64,000 nucleotides of DNA from the NCBI RefSeq assembly GCF_036898095.1, contig NC_090728.1, positions 84,876,219 to 84,940,218 of the forward strand, given 5' to 3'. This DNA comes from Palaemon carinicauda. Its lineage: Eukaryota > Arthropoda > Malacostraca > Decapoda > Palaemonidae. Below the pieces are notes generated by a model. The model did not search any database. It was given only the letters and a program-made list of their open reading frames with translations, and was not told where the DNA came from. Below are positions 32,141 to 43,262 of this stretch, in pieces; position 1 is the stretch's first letter, and every line of letters starts with the position of its first letter. The position numbers and the translations under genes are program-made.

Positions 32141-34329
32141 TTGTGAATCCCGCCCAGCCGGTTACCGTAACCTTATCTGTAGACAATTCCTTTGTGCCCG
32201 AAGGTCAAAATGAGGGAAATCCGTATGGATGAGCCAAGCTAGGCTTCTAACAGAAATTGTCCGCAGAGTGTAATAGGGTCTGAGACCACTCAGATCCCTT
32301 GGGGAGAAAGGGTATAGGATAAACCCCTTATGAAATGTAAGTTCCGGCAATCGACTGCACTAAGATACACAGAGTATGCTGGAATATTGTAATGTGCAAA
32401 CAAACAGCATAGCCACAATCTTGGATGGTAAGACAATACCTATATGTAAGTGGCCAAGCCATCTGGCTGCAGTATATTGACTGTCGGCATGTTGCCGGCA
32501 GCCATGGAAGGGGTGCATGTCCCTTAACGTCTCATGAGGGTTCCGGCAGACCGACGGCACACCGGAGGCCGGTCCTGCAGGGTGGAAGGCATCAAGACAG
32601 GCCGGCACAGCGGCGGGTCAAAGGCAGGGGGCGGCAGCTCCGGCAGCCGAAGGCTGACGGCATGGTGAGCCTTGGATCAATTCATAAGATATATATGTAT
32701 ATTGTCGTATACCTAGATTGCCGGCAATCAATGCCGGCATGCGGGTGGCCGACTCCGGAAGTCGGCCGGCTGTTACTAGGTAAAACGAAGGGTGGGACGT
32801 CGGCGGCAAGCCGGCGGAAGGCGGAAGCTTCCGGCACACGAAAGGCTGACGTCTAAAGGGGGGAGGCATCTTATGAAAGAATGTCACCTGAGGTAGTGGC
32901 GGTTATCGCCGGCAGTAGAGGCGGCAAGGGACCGGCACCAGGATAGAAAGAGAGAAAGGTAAGGAGGGATGGAAGGGGTAAGATCCTATACCCCTCCGAC
33001 ATCCCTCCGGAGAGAGTGCACTCATGATAGGAGTGGATACTCCTAACATCCGGCGGCAGGGAGCCGGCAGGTGGCCGGGTGCCTGTGGTAACCCAAGGGA
33101 GGGATAGAGGGCACTTAAAGAGGGGGGGGGGGGAATCCCCCGCCGGCAGGACCGCCGCCAGAAACCACCCCCATAGAACGCTATGAAGGGTATGTGTACC
33201 AGAGCGGCCAGCTCAGCAGGAGAACAATGTTAGCCCTACCACTCCACCCAAGGGAGGAGATGTAGGACTAAGGACAGAGGTGTGTAGGCAAGCCTACACC
33301 AAAGGGATAGGTGGGGAGGGAGAAGAATGGGTCTTTCTAAAAAGGAGACTCTGCATGAGAACGGCCACCAGGGTAAGGGAGAATGCTCCCTAACCTAGGC
33401 TAGGTAGCCAAGATCGAGAACGGTACTCATGTACCGTCTCAAACTATAATAAGGCAGAGTCAACCCCCAGAGCTTAACCTAGAGTAGGAGGGCTAACTCC
33501 TAGGCTAGGAAAGCTTGAAAGACACATCGCTAGTTGCAGGGAGGAAGGAGTAACGCAACCAGGTGCAACTGAGGAGGGGCAGGGCCCTTCCTTATCTCAG
33601 GCACGACCCTAAGGGAGGGTCATTCCCTTAGGCTAGGCAGAGAAGCGATAAATACTCTGGTTGTAGACGAAATTCCCCTATACCGAGGGGGAAGCAAGTC
33701 TACCAGAGGGAATGCCCGCAGGCAGGGGGAATAGGGAGCATATAAGGGTTCCTACATTAGGTTAGGAGGGGATGATACACAATCAACACTGTCCCTTATA
33801 TGGTCCCCGAAGGCGAAAACACTTACATCACAGTAAATAGTATGTTTAATAAAGCCACAATCTTCATAACTTAACTTAGGAACACTGGTATATATCATGC
33901 ATGAAAATAAGCATTAGGCTGTCCAGCCTAGGGGCTAAGCTAGCGATCTAGTATGGGGTCGAACAGCGACCGAGTCTGATTAGCGCTAAAACACGATATA
34001 AGGATTCCCTAGCTATGAAGACTAAATAACTAATAATATTAATTAGTTAAATGACCGGAGAGGGCTGTTCTGGCTAACTAAATAAAGCATGCAACATGAA
34101 CAGCGGCGCCATAAAATGGCGCTTCCAGTGTCGGCACAGCTCTGCCACAAAACACAATATTTTACGAAAAGTAGAAGTTACTTTACGGCTAGAGCTTATT
34201 TAAACAATACTGGAACCTGGTACTCAACTTTCCAGAAGAAGGCGAGGCTGAAGGTAGCGACATAACAGCGATGTAAGCTGATAAAGAAAGCACTTGGAAA
34301 AATCCTACTTAGCAAAGAAGCTACAGGCA
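32141..34329 (-). other. Long 5' untranslated region of element 3
   Basis: About 2.2 kb corresponding block for block to 16117-18334 of element 2, including the GCCGGC-rich part at 32540-33150 and a G homopolymer near 33124. There is no shared coding frame. By eye the two leaders are about 80% alike. Confidence 0.6.
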
Positions 34330-34689
34330 AAAGGATGAGGACGGACGTGACGTCATTTAGCAATGGCGCCCGTTTGTTTACGTCTCGAGTACCAAAAGCA
34401 GCCACGGATGAGTGTAACTGTGGAACGGCTCCTCAGTTACTCAACCACCTTTCCATATCGAAGTGTTAACTCTATATGGGGTGCAGATAGCTATGTGGCG
34501 TGTTAATACATGCGTCCCTTGTTGATATACGATATCCTAGAATGAAACCTTTAGGGTACTCGCACCAGAAGTTAGAATTCTGTGATAACCTTTAGTTTAA
34601 TTCTCTGGGAATATCCACTGTAGTTAAATATACCCAAGGAAGCTACTGAAGGAACCTTCCATCAGGACGTCATGGTTTGAGCCCAAAAA
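34330..34689. repeat. Right inverted terminal repeat of element 3
   Basis: Inverse of 19720-20060, ending GGAACCTTCCATCAGGACG, then TCATGGTTTGAGCCC and an A run. It includes TGACGTCA at 34348-34355. Confidence 0.85.
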
Positions 34690-36120
34690 GGGTCCTATAT
34701 GAAGTGTGGTAGGGGCTGGCATTTTACCAGACCTAAACACCTAAAAGAAACTCTGTTTCAGTATCGTCACCATCCCAGGCAGAAGGAGAATCATCTATTC
34801 TCCAGGGTGTGCCAATACAGTTAAGGGGATGGCAGCAGTGCCACCTCCTCTCAACAAGGGAGAAACAGAGTTCCAGTGCCACGCCATCGTAGGCCTAAGA
34901 AGATACTACACTTCAGCCTAGGGTCAGCGAGCATAGGACTAGTCTACTAGGCCCCAGGGAGAAGATGGTGGCATCATACAACCACTTCAGGTGTAGCCTA
35001 GGGAGCTAAGGAGGGCTAGCCTCCTATGTCGGCAGCCTAGCCGACAGAGGAATGACTATTCACCCTGCCTGTCGACACAAGACTAAATACTCTGAGTTCC
35101 TGACCGAATCCCAAAACTAGCTATCTGTAGCTAAGGGACGAGACAGAAAAACCCTAGGTTAGTCATGCCTGAATTAAAATTTCAAGGCCAACCCATTAGG
35201 GTTGTAGCCAAAGGCTACACTCAGAGGGAAGAAGGATTACCCTTAATCTCTAATAGAAACGAGTATCGGTTATATAATAATTCCAGGAGATATCTATCTC
35301 CAATGAATTGATAACCAATACACGAGGGTAACCGGGGAATGTCAAAAGTATATGTTGCCTAGGTTAGATTACCTAGGCAAGGTGAGATCTCGGTTACCTA
35401 AATCACCGAAACTCTACATATACGATCGACGCAGAAAAAGGAAAATTTTATGCATATAAATATCTTTACAAATATAAAAATGCCTAAATAGCTTCATAAA
35501 TAAATCATTAACGCTATTTTAAAAACTGGGAACATCGTTCTGCTAACTAAATAACACACCCAATGAACGACAGCGCCCATGGCACCTCCAGTTATAGGCC
35601 TAGCGCCTAATCACAATAAATTACTCTAATTTCACTGAGACATGAACTAAAAACACAATTGTAAAGATTCAATACTCAACTTCTCAGATGCAAAAGAAGC
35701 TCGAGAATGCATAATAAATATCCTTAAAAATCGATCGAAAATGTCAGATCAACAGGGAACACCACTGAGCGAAATCGCTACAAAATAAAGAATGTTCGCC
35801 ATATTGGATATGGCGCTGTTGTAATTTTCAATAGTATGAGAACTAGGGTAACCTTGATACGGCTCCCCTTCTATTCTGCCACATCCCCCTTGAAGCATTA
35901 ACGCTATTAGGGGTGCATATTGCTATGTGACTTGTCAAGAATACGTCCTCAGATATTATGCGATATCCTTGAGAGAAATTTAAGGATATTCGTGCCAGCA
36001 ATTGGAATTCTGGATACCTAAAGGTAAAATTCTCTGGGAATATCACTGTAGTACATATATCCCTTAGGAAGCTACTTATAGGAACTTCCATCAGAACGAC
36101 ATGGCTTGAGCCGAAAAAAC
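34690..36120 (-). mobile_element. Family A DIRS 5' end (probable 5' end of element 1)
   Basis: Non-coding leader followed by a right inverted terminal repeat (about 35835-36112) that pairs with the element 1 left repeat at 4184-4540. It ends CATCAGAACGACATGGCTTG, then AGCC and an A run. The ICR of element 1 predicts this right end almost exactly (GACGACATGGCTTGAGCCC). It therefore fits as the 5' terminus of element 1, displaced by the insertions of elements 2 and 3. Element 4 begins immediately after it. Confidence 0.7.
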
Positions 36121-36350
36121 AAATTTTTGAACATACTTACCCGGTAGTTATATATAAAGCTTACGTCCCTGACGTCACGGCAGATATTTCAAAACTCGCA
36201 GCAATCGCCGATTGGATAGCCAGGTGTACCACCTGCGCACCCTCCAGTGAGGTACCTGAAACCATTCCATGATTCCTCAGATCTTCCATGCCTCTAGTCT
36301 CTAGATGGGAGGAGGGTGGAAATCAAATTATATATAACTACTGGGTAAGT
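36121..36350. repeat. Left inverted terminal repeat of element 4
   Basis: The stretch 36155-36300 is the inverse of the right end at 43085-43235, including GCCGATTGGATAGCCAGGTG, TACCACCT and TGACGTCA. The outer end carries AACATACTTACCCGG. Confidence 0.85.
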
Positions 36351-36425
36351 ATGTTCAAAAATTTATTTTATAATGAAAATATCATTTTTAAACATCTAAC
36401 TTACCCGGTAGTTATACATATAGCT
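36338..36425. repeat. Internal complementary region (ICR) of element 4
   Basis: It reads ACTGGGTAAGTATGTTCAAA, then an AT spacer, then AACATCTAACTTACCCGG. On the minus strand this is the right end (CCGGGTAAGTTAGATGTT) joined to the left end (GAACATACTTACCC). It includes about 20 AT-only bases not present at the present outer ends. Confidence 0.82.
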
Positions 36426-36794
36426 GATTAACACCTTTGGTGGAGGGTCAGAGACAGCCAATATAGTTGGAATTCTACTTAAGAGTTAATAAAACAAGCT
36501 TAAGGGTTCGTACCTGATAAGGAAGCTGACTTCAATGATTCTCTGCCTCATTATGTCCGCTTTCTTTATGAGATCCAGCAATCCTCCCAGGGAGCTGAAG
36601 ACCTCTAGACGCTGTCAAACCGGTGTACATACCTCTATGTGACAGAACCTCCTCCAATACCAAGTTCCGGGCACTCTCAAGGAACAAAATTGACCACCTG
36701 ACTAAAATCAATGATTGTGGAAGACTGTCGCAATCTCCACAAACAACCATAAAAAAACAAATAAAAGTTCCAAGAGAAGAAAAGGGTATTAGGA

Positions 36795-37922
36795 TTATGG
36801 GAATGTAGTGGAGGATCCTTCGCCCACTACTGCACTCGTTGCTACGAATGGCCCCAGAGTGTAGCAGTCATCATAAAGAGTCTGGAAACTTTTCAAATAG
36901 TGTGAAGCGAACACAGATTTACTCCTCCAAAAGATTGTGTCCATAATGCTCTGCAACGATCTATTTTGCTTGAAGGTCACTAAAGTTGCTACAGCTCTAA
37001 CTTCGTGCGTCTTGACCTTTAAAAGTCTAAGGTTTGTCTCAGTGCAATGTGCATGAGCCTCTCTTAATAAAAGTCTGATGAAGAATGAAAGGGCATTCTT
37101 TGACATCTGTGACGAGGGCTCCATGACCGAGCACCACAGAGCTTCTGACTTGCCTCGCAACTCTTTCGTTCTGTCCAGATAGAACTTCAGGGCTCTTACT
37201 GGGCATAGGACTCTCTCCAACTCTTCGCCATCCACATCTGAAAGATTCAGAATCTCAAAAGCCTTGGGTCAAGGTTGAGAAGGGCGTTCATTCTTGGCGA
37301 GAAAGCCTAACTGCAAGGAGCAGATAGCTTTGTTATCTCGAAAACCAACGTTTTTACTAAACACATGGATTTCACTAACTCTTTTGGCTGTTGCTAGACT
37401 AACAAAAAAAAAAAAAAAAAAAAAAAAAGGAGTCTTCATTGTGAGGTCCTTAAAGGAAGTTGAATGGAAGGACTCAAACCTGTCACTTATAAGTAACTTC
37501 AGGACTATATCCAGATTCCAAGCTGGTGAATTCTGGTGCCCTTGCTTTGATGTATCAAAAGATTTTAGAAGTTCCTGTAGGTCTTTATCATTCAAAAGCT
37601 CCAAGTTTCTGTGCCTGAATACAGTTGTTAACATACTCCTGTATCCCTTGATGGTAGAGGATGAAAAATTGCGCTTCCTTCGAAGGTATAACAAGAAGTC
37701 AGCAATCTGAGTTACAGAGGTACCGGATGAGGAAACAGAGTTGACTCTGCACCATTCTCTAAAAACCTCCCACTTGGATTGATACCCTGATGGTCGAAGT
37801 CCTTCTTGCTCTTGCAATAGCCCTAACTGCCTCCTTCGAAAAACCTCTAGCTCTTGTGAATTTCTCGATAGTCTGAAGGCAGTTAGCTGAAGATTTTGGA
37901 GACTTTGATGGTATCTTTCCAA
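36795..37922 (-). pseudogene. Tyrosine recombinase of element 4, one nonsense codon
   Basis: Two in-frame segments, 37269-37922 and 36795-37235 plus a short bridge, are separated only by a TGA at 37269-37271 in the context SQP-stop-PKAF. Catalytic positions are Arg in ATAKRVSEI, the H-x-x-R box in KTHEVRAVA and Tyr in VFASHYLKSF. A run of 25 A residues (37404-37428) encodes consecutive Phe on the minus strand without shifting the frame. The N-terminal SAM-like part (SKWEVFREWC, QIADFLLYLRR, RSMLTTVF) is complete. It would integrate the circular element DNA. Confidence 0.87.
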
Positions 37923-37928
37923 GTGGGG

Positions 37929-39573
37929 TTATTTGAGTAAATCTACTCTTAATGGAAGGCTTCTTGGAGTGTCCACCATCCATATCAGTACCTCTGTGAA
38001 CCATTCTCTTGAGGGCCAAAAGGGGCCACTAGAGTCATTCTGGTCCCTTCGTTTGACACAACCTTTTGTAACACTTTGTAAAGGATCTTGAACGGTGGAA
38101 AAGCGTACACGTCCAGATTGGACCAATCTAACAGGAAAGCATCTATGTGGACTGCTTCGAGATCTGGCACTGGGGAGCAATAATTCTCTAGCCTCTTTGT
38201 CTTCGAGGTCACGAATAGGTCTATGCACAGGCGACCCCAAAGTCGCCACAGATTCTTGCAGACTTCTTGATGGAGTGTCCATTCTGTGGACAGAATTTGA
38301 CCTCTCCTGCTGAGGCTGTCTGCCATCACGTTCTTCTCCCCTTGAATGAACCTTGTAATCAGAACTACATCCCTTTCCTTTGCCCAGATGAGGAGATTCC
38401 TCGCAGTCTCGTAAAGGGACATCGAGTGGGTTACGCCTTGATTGGCAATGTAAGCCAATGCTGTGGTGTTGTCGGCATTGACCTGCACCACTTTGCTCAA
38501 AACTGACCCTTCGAAGCTTCTGAGGGCCAACAGGACTGCTAACAATTCCTTTTGGTTGATGTGGAAGTTCTTCTGAACCTCTGTCCACAACCGCAAAACT
38601 TTCAACTTGCCCAGTGTTGCTCCCCACCCCGAGTCCGAGGTGTCGGAACACAACACAATGTCTGGATTCTTCTGTTCTAAGGGGTAACCTTCTTGAAACT
38701 TGTCCGGATCATTCCAACACTGAAGGCAACTTCTTATGGATTCCGTAACTGGAATGCACATCGTCTCTAGATCCTTCTCCTTGTTCCAATGATGATCGAG
38801 GTGAAATTGGAGAGGACGAAGATTCAGCCTTCCTAGAGAGACAAACTGTTCCAACGAGGAGAGGGTTCCCAACAGGCTCATCCACTTCGTCGCAGAACAC
38901 TTCTGCTTCTTTAGAAAAGATTGCAGTTTCAAGATGGCTTGCTACGTCCTTAAGGGAGACGGAAAAGCCCGAAAAACTTGACTCTGAATCACCATCCCCA
39001 AATAAAGTATCTTTTGTGATGGTGTCAGAAGAGACTTGTCCTTGACATGAAGACCCAATTCTTCTGTTAGTCTCAAAGTTATCTGAAGATCCTTCAGGCA
39101 GTGATCGTAGGAGTGAGCTCTGAGAAGCCAATTGTCTAGATACAGGGAGGCTCTGATGCCTCTTGAGTGGAGTATTCTTGCTACATTGAGCATTAGTTTC
39201 GTAAATATCTGAGGGGCGGTGCTGAGGCCGAAACACAGAGCTCGAAACTGAAACCCTTCCCCCTTGAAGACAAACCTCAGATAATGCTTGAAGCTCGGAT
39301 GAATGGGGATGTGAAAGTAAGCATCCTGGAGGTCTAATGAGACCATCGTCGCTTTTTCTTACTGCTGCAAGGACTGACTTTGAAGTCTCCATAGAGAACT
39401 TCGTCTTTTGGACAAACGTGTTGAGTGCACTTACAACCAGGACTGGACGCCATCCCCCCCGAGTTCTTGGGAACCAGGAACAGGCGGTTGTAAAAGCCTG
39501 GTGACTGCAAGTCCCGCACCCTCTCTATGGCCCCCTTCTCCAACAAGAGAGACACTGACCAAAGGTCTGCCAC
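37929..39573 (-). pseudogene. RT / RNase H / MT-like frame of element 4, inactive
   Basis: Three overlapping frames: 39334-39573 (RT start, GFYNRLFLVPKNSGG), 38942-39346 (SLDLQDAYFHIP, FGLSTAPQIF, active site) and 37985-38932 (RNase H and MT-like part). The YxDD box reads YLDN (Asn codon at 39131-39133), so a catalytic Asp is lost. RNase H residues are visible in CSDTSDSGWG, NQKELLAV, NADNTTAL and MADSLSR. The C-terminal segment has CIDLFVTSKT and YAFPPFKIL, the DIRS methyltransferase-like signature. Two frameshifts and the active-site change make it non-functional. Confidence 0.88.
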
Positions 39574-39639
39574 CCCCTCCCCTCCTACGCTCGCCAGAAG
39601 TTGTGTAGTCTGGCTCCTACTACCTGAAGGCGAAAGCAG

Positions 39640-42600
39640 TCAGACTCTGCTTCGCCCTGTTCTGAATCCTCTCCTATTTGCTCTCCTTCCATCGGGCCTG
39701 GTGCTACCCTTGCTCGAAGTCTTCCCTCGAAAGGGCTGAGAAAACTTAGGGAATGGTGTTTCTTCCTTTGGCTTGCGGCTAGAGAAGGAGGTTGGTAGGA
39801 CCTTTCTTGCCGTCTTTGAGACCAGATGTTGGGTGGCCTTCTGTGTCAATGCGGATGAAATCTCTCTAATCAGTTCTTGTGGAAAAAGAGAGGAAGACAG
39901 GTGCATATAACAATTCCGATTTCTGAAAGGGAGTAACCCCAAGAGACAGAAGCGAACACATCTGAGCTCTTTTCTTAAGTATCCCTGCTTCAAAGAGCGC
40001 TGCCAACTCATTAGATCCGTCTCGTAATGCCTTATCCATACAGGACATGATGTGGATTAGACTAGTAGTGTCACCCTCTTTAAGGGCAGAAACCTTCTTG
40101 CCCAAGGCTCCCCGAGTCCAATCAAGGAAATTGAAAACCTCGAAGGCTCTAAAGACGCCTTTGAGAAGATGATCTAACTCCAAAGTAGACCAGAGAATCT
40201 TGGTCTTCCTCATGGACGACCGACGGGGAGCGTCTACTAGACTTGAGAAATCTCCCTGGGCAGAGGCAGGAACTCCCAAGCCGAGAACTTCTCCCGTCTC
40301 GTACCAGATACTAGATCTAGATGCTAGTCTAGTCGGAGGAAACGCGAAGGCTGCCTTTCCTTGGTCCTTTTTGGACTCCATCCAGTCTCCCATCATACTT
40401 AGAGCTCTTTTTGATGACCATGACAGAGCCATTTTGGTAAAAAGAGACTTCTTCAACGCCTTCCCAAGCGCGAGTTCTGAGGGTGGCGAATGTGGAGCAA
40501 CGGGCGGTGAAGGGGGAAGCAACGAGCACAAAAGAATCTGGAAACTCATCGTTAAAAGCTTTCATGAGTTTCTTAAGATCCACTGAAGGACGAAACAACT
40601 TAGAATCTTCTCCTTCTGATAACTCCTCAAACAATTCAACAAGGGAAAGGTGATCGTCGATGTTTTCCTCTGACAAAGCCCCAACGGGAGTAACGACGTT
40701 GTGCTTATCAGGATGCATTTCATTAAGGTCCTGACTTCTGGCATCAAGAGACCCCAGATCATCATGTCTGTCGCCTTGTTGATCTAACGCTTGACGCTCG
40801 CGATCAAAGCGATCAGAACTAAAGTGTTCTTGATCTCGACTCCTGATTTGACTAGTCTCATCACGAAGTCCGAGGCTCTCATCCTCAAAGTCTTGTCTCC
40901 CTTCTTGACTTCCGGCATCACGTAAAGATGTTCGACGCTCGGTGTCATGTTCTGCATAACGCTCGACGTCGCATCCTGTTTAACGCTCGACGTCGCATCC
41001 TGTTTAACGCTCGACGCCGCGTACCACTTGAAGGCTCGACGTCCTGTCTGGCTGCTTGCCGCTCGACGTCCTGTCTGGCTGCTTGCCACTCGACGTCCTG
41101 TCTGGCTGCTTGCCGCTCGACGTCGCGTCCTGGAGGACGCTCGACATCACGTCTCGCTGGATGTTCGACGTCCTGTTTTGCTGGACGTTCGACGTCACGT
41201 CTAGCTGGACGCTCGACATCACGTTTTGCTGGACGCTCGAGATCACGTCCTGTAGGACATTCAACTTCACGTTTAGTAGGACGCTCGACGCCTCGCTTTG
41301 TAGGACGCTCGACGCCTCGCTTTGTAGGACGCTCGACGTAACGTCTAGCTGGACACTCGATGTCACATTTTGCTGGACGTTCAAGATCACGTCCTGTAGG
41401 ACGTTCAACATCCCGTTTAGTAGGACGCTCGGCGCCCTGCTCTGTAGGACGCTCGACGTCACGTTTTGCTGGACGTTCGAGATCACGCCGTGTAGAACGT
41501 TCAACATCACGTTTAGGACACTCGGCGCATCGCTCTGCTGGCCGCTCACTGTCACGTCTGGTCGCTTGACGCTCACTGTCACATCTGGCTGCTTGACGCC
41601 TGGCGCCTGATGTTCGGGGTCAAGATTATGTCCACTTTCCTTATTAGGAACAGTTTCACGACATTTAACGGGGGAGATGTAAAGAGGTTCGTCGTCAAGA
41701 ACCTCACGACTAACAGCCTTACGCCGCTTGGCGTCCAGAAGGGAAGCTTCCTGCCGTTCAGGATCCAGGCATGCTACTCTTTTATTGTCTGTAGATTGGT
41801 AGCTTTGCATGAACGAAGAGAGTCTGTTGCATCTCTTGTAGCATATTAAAATTCAGGTCAACTCGTTGTGATACCGGGGACGTCACGTCTATCACAAGTT
41901 GGCTCTCCATGCCGCTCAAAGAACGCTCAGAACGTCCAGAGGGCGATAACCAGTCTGAGGGCGGAGGAGGAGCATGAACCGAGGTCATGCCCAGTTCAGA
42001 CAACTGACCAGCAACTGGACGATTCTTGACAGAATCCGACGTCCTTGCAGGACGTTTGGCAGGCGAGCTTTCTTCGGAGGAACGAAAACGCTCCGGACTG
42101 CTCCAATGGCTACAACCAGGAGCTTGCGGTGTCATGGTAGGACGCTGGTTGACTTTATCTATTTTCCTCTTAAGAGGTCTGGAAGCTTGACGCCAGCCTG
42201 TTTTAGGTACTGCGTCATCCGAGGATGATGAAACTACCTTAACCTCACCTTTCCTATGGTGAGGGCGAACGTCCTGTGAAACGTCAACAAGTACGCTCGA
42301 GGGGACGTCTGCTCGGGAGCTAAAGCCTCTCGTTTCCTTTCGTCGTTCGACATTCCTTCTCCCAGGGGTTAAGGAGCTTGGAAGAGGTCTAAGACTAGGA
42401 GAACGACGGGCCCGCGCAGGCACACCCTCCACTGCACTAAATAAATTCACTGCACTTCTAGCACTGTCACACTTTAACTGCTTCACATCGGACATTAATT
42501 GCGTTCTGTCTGCAGCGAGCGATTCAACCTTCGCGCCCAGAGCTTGAATAGCCACCATCATATCCTTTAGCGTAGGCTTATTAGCAGTAACAGTAATGGG

Positions 42601-42897
42601 ATCAGAAACTACCACTACAGGGGAAGGCTTAGGTTCGGTGACACGGGAAGAGGAAAAATATCTGGAAGAACGAGAAGAACTTCGTATCAACCTATCTCTT
42701 TCTAGTTTACGCGTATAGCAGTCAAACTCTAGCCACTCACTCTCAGATAAAAGAATGCATTCGTCACAACGATCACCCAACTCACATACTTTACCTCTGC
42801 ATTTAACGCACAGCGAATGGGGATCAATAGAGGCCTTAGCCAACCGGGTCTTACACCCACTCACACACATTCTAAAAGTTACAGGGGGGGTGGCCAT
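39640..42897 (-). pseudogene. gag of element 4, multiply frameshifted
   Basis: ATG at 42897 in good context (CAAAATGG). The first 371 codons (41782-42897) carry an N-terminal Cys/His cluster (CVSGC, DPHSLCVKC, RCDEC) like that of element 5, then a Ser/Pro-rich basic region. A repeat domain follows at about 41004-41610, then frames at 40329-40718, 39866-40549 (FPPTRLASRSS) and 39640-40011. Together they would give a gag of about 1000 residues, longer than in family B mainly because of the repeat domain. At least four frame changes are needed. Confidence 0.8.
41040..41600 (-). repeat. 24-bp minisatellite encoding an 8-residue repeat in element 4 gag
   Basis: About 18 to 23 tandem, diverged units of 24 bp, typified on the plus strand by CTCGACATCACGTTTTGCTG plus GACG. 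On the minus strand they encode 8-residue units such as SSVLQSEA, SSVQQNVM and SNIQRDVM. Most units keep the 24-bp length, so the reading frame was maintained through expansion. Confidence 0.85.
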
Positions 42898-43262
42898 TTT
42901 GAATATTTATAAGTGAGATCAACAAGCAGGGGTCAAAATATCAAAATCCAAAAGCAATTCAAGACTATCCAAAAGAAAATCCAAACATGCGAGAGTCAAA
43001 ACCAAATTATTGTACATCACCAAAGTAAATTGCAATAAATCAGGTAAATAGCGAGTAGAATATCCAACGATGTTGCCGCTAGTGGCGGCAGGGATGATCA
43101 GAGGAATCATGGAATGGTTCCAGGTACCTCACTGGAGGGCGCGAAGGTGGTACACCTGGCTATCCAATCGGCGATTGGCGCGAGTCTTGAAATTTCTGCT
43201 GTGACGTCAGGGACGTAAGCTATATATATAACTACCGGGTAAGTTAGATGTTTAAAAATCTT
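42898..43262 (-). other. 5' untranslated sequence and right ITR of element 4
   Basis: About 190 bp of leader upstream of gag, then the right inverted repeat (43085-43262) matching 36121-36350, with TGACGTCA at 43202-43209. No splice acceptor like that of families A and B was seen before this gag. Confidence 0.7.

Larger units (their letters stand above)
19682..34690 (-). mobile_element. DIRS-like element 3 (family B), split by a non-LTR element
   Basis: Minus-strand family B element. Total span is 15.0 kb, or about 8.9 kb once the 6.15 kb non-LTR insertion at 22842-28989 is removed, the same length as element 2. Both termini, both inverted repeats, the ICR and the candidate 5' intron are present. 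The recombinase is open. Gag has two nonsense codons, and RT has a stop, a 2-bp deletion and the insertion. It lies in family A sequence (18698-19681 on the left, 34690-36120 on the right). Confidence 0.9.
36121..43262 (-). mobile_element. DIRS-like element 4 (family C), full length
   Basis: Minus-strand DIRS-1-type element of 7.1 kb. The left end is AAATTTTTGAACATACTTAC and the right end is ACCGGGTAAGTTAGATGT, then TTAAAAAT. Order on the minus strand: right repeat, gag, RT/RNase H/MT, tyrosine recombinase, ICR, left repeat. Gag has several frameshifts, RT has frameshifts and a mutated active site, and the recombinase has one stop. The terminal sequences are unrelated to those of families A and B, but the architecture is the same. 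Confidence 0.88.

Noticed and set aside
40928..41610. Plus-strand frames of up to 184 codons rich in Arg, Ser and Cys
   Set aside because: These are shadows of the 24-bp repeat; the minus strand is the gag strand.
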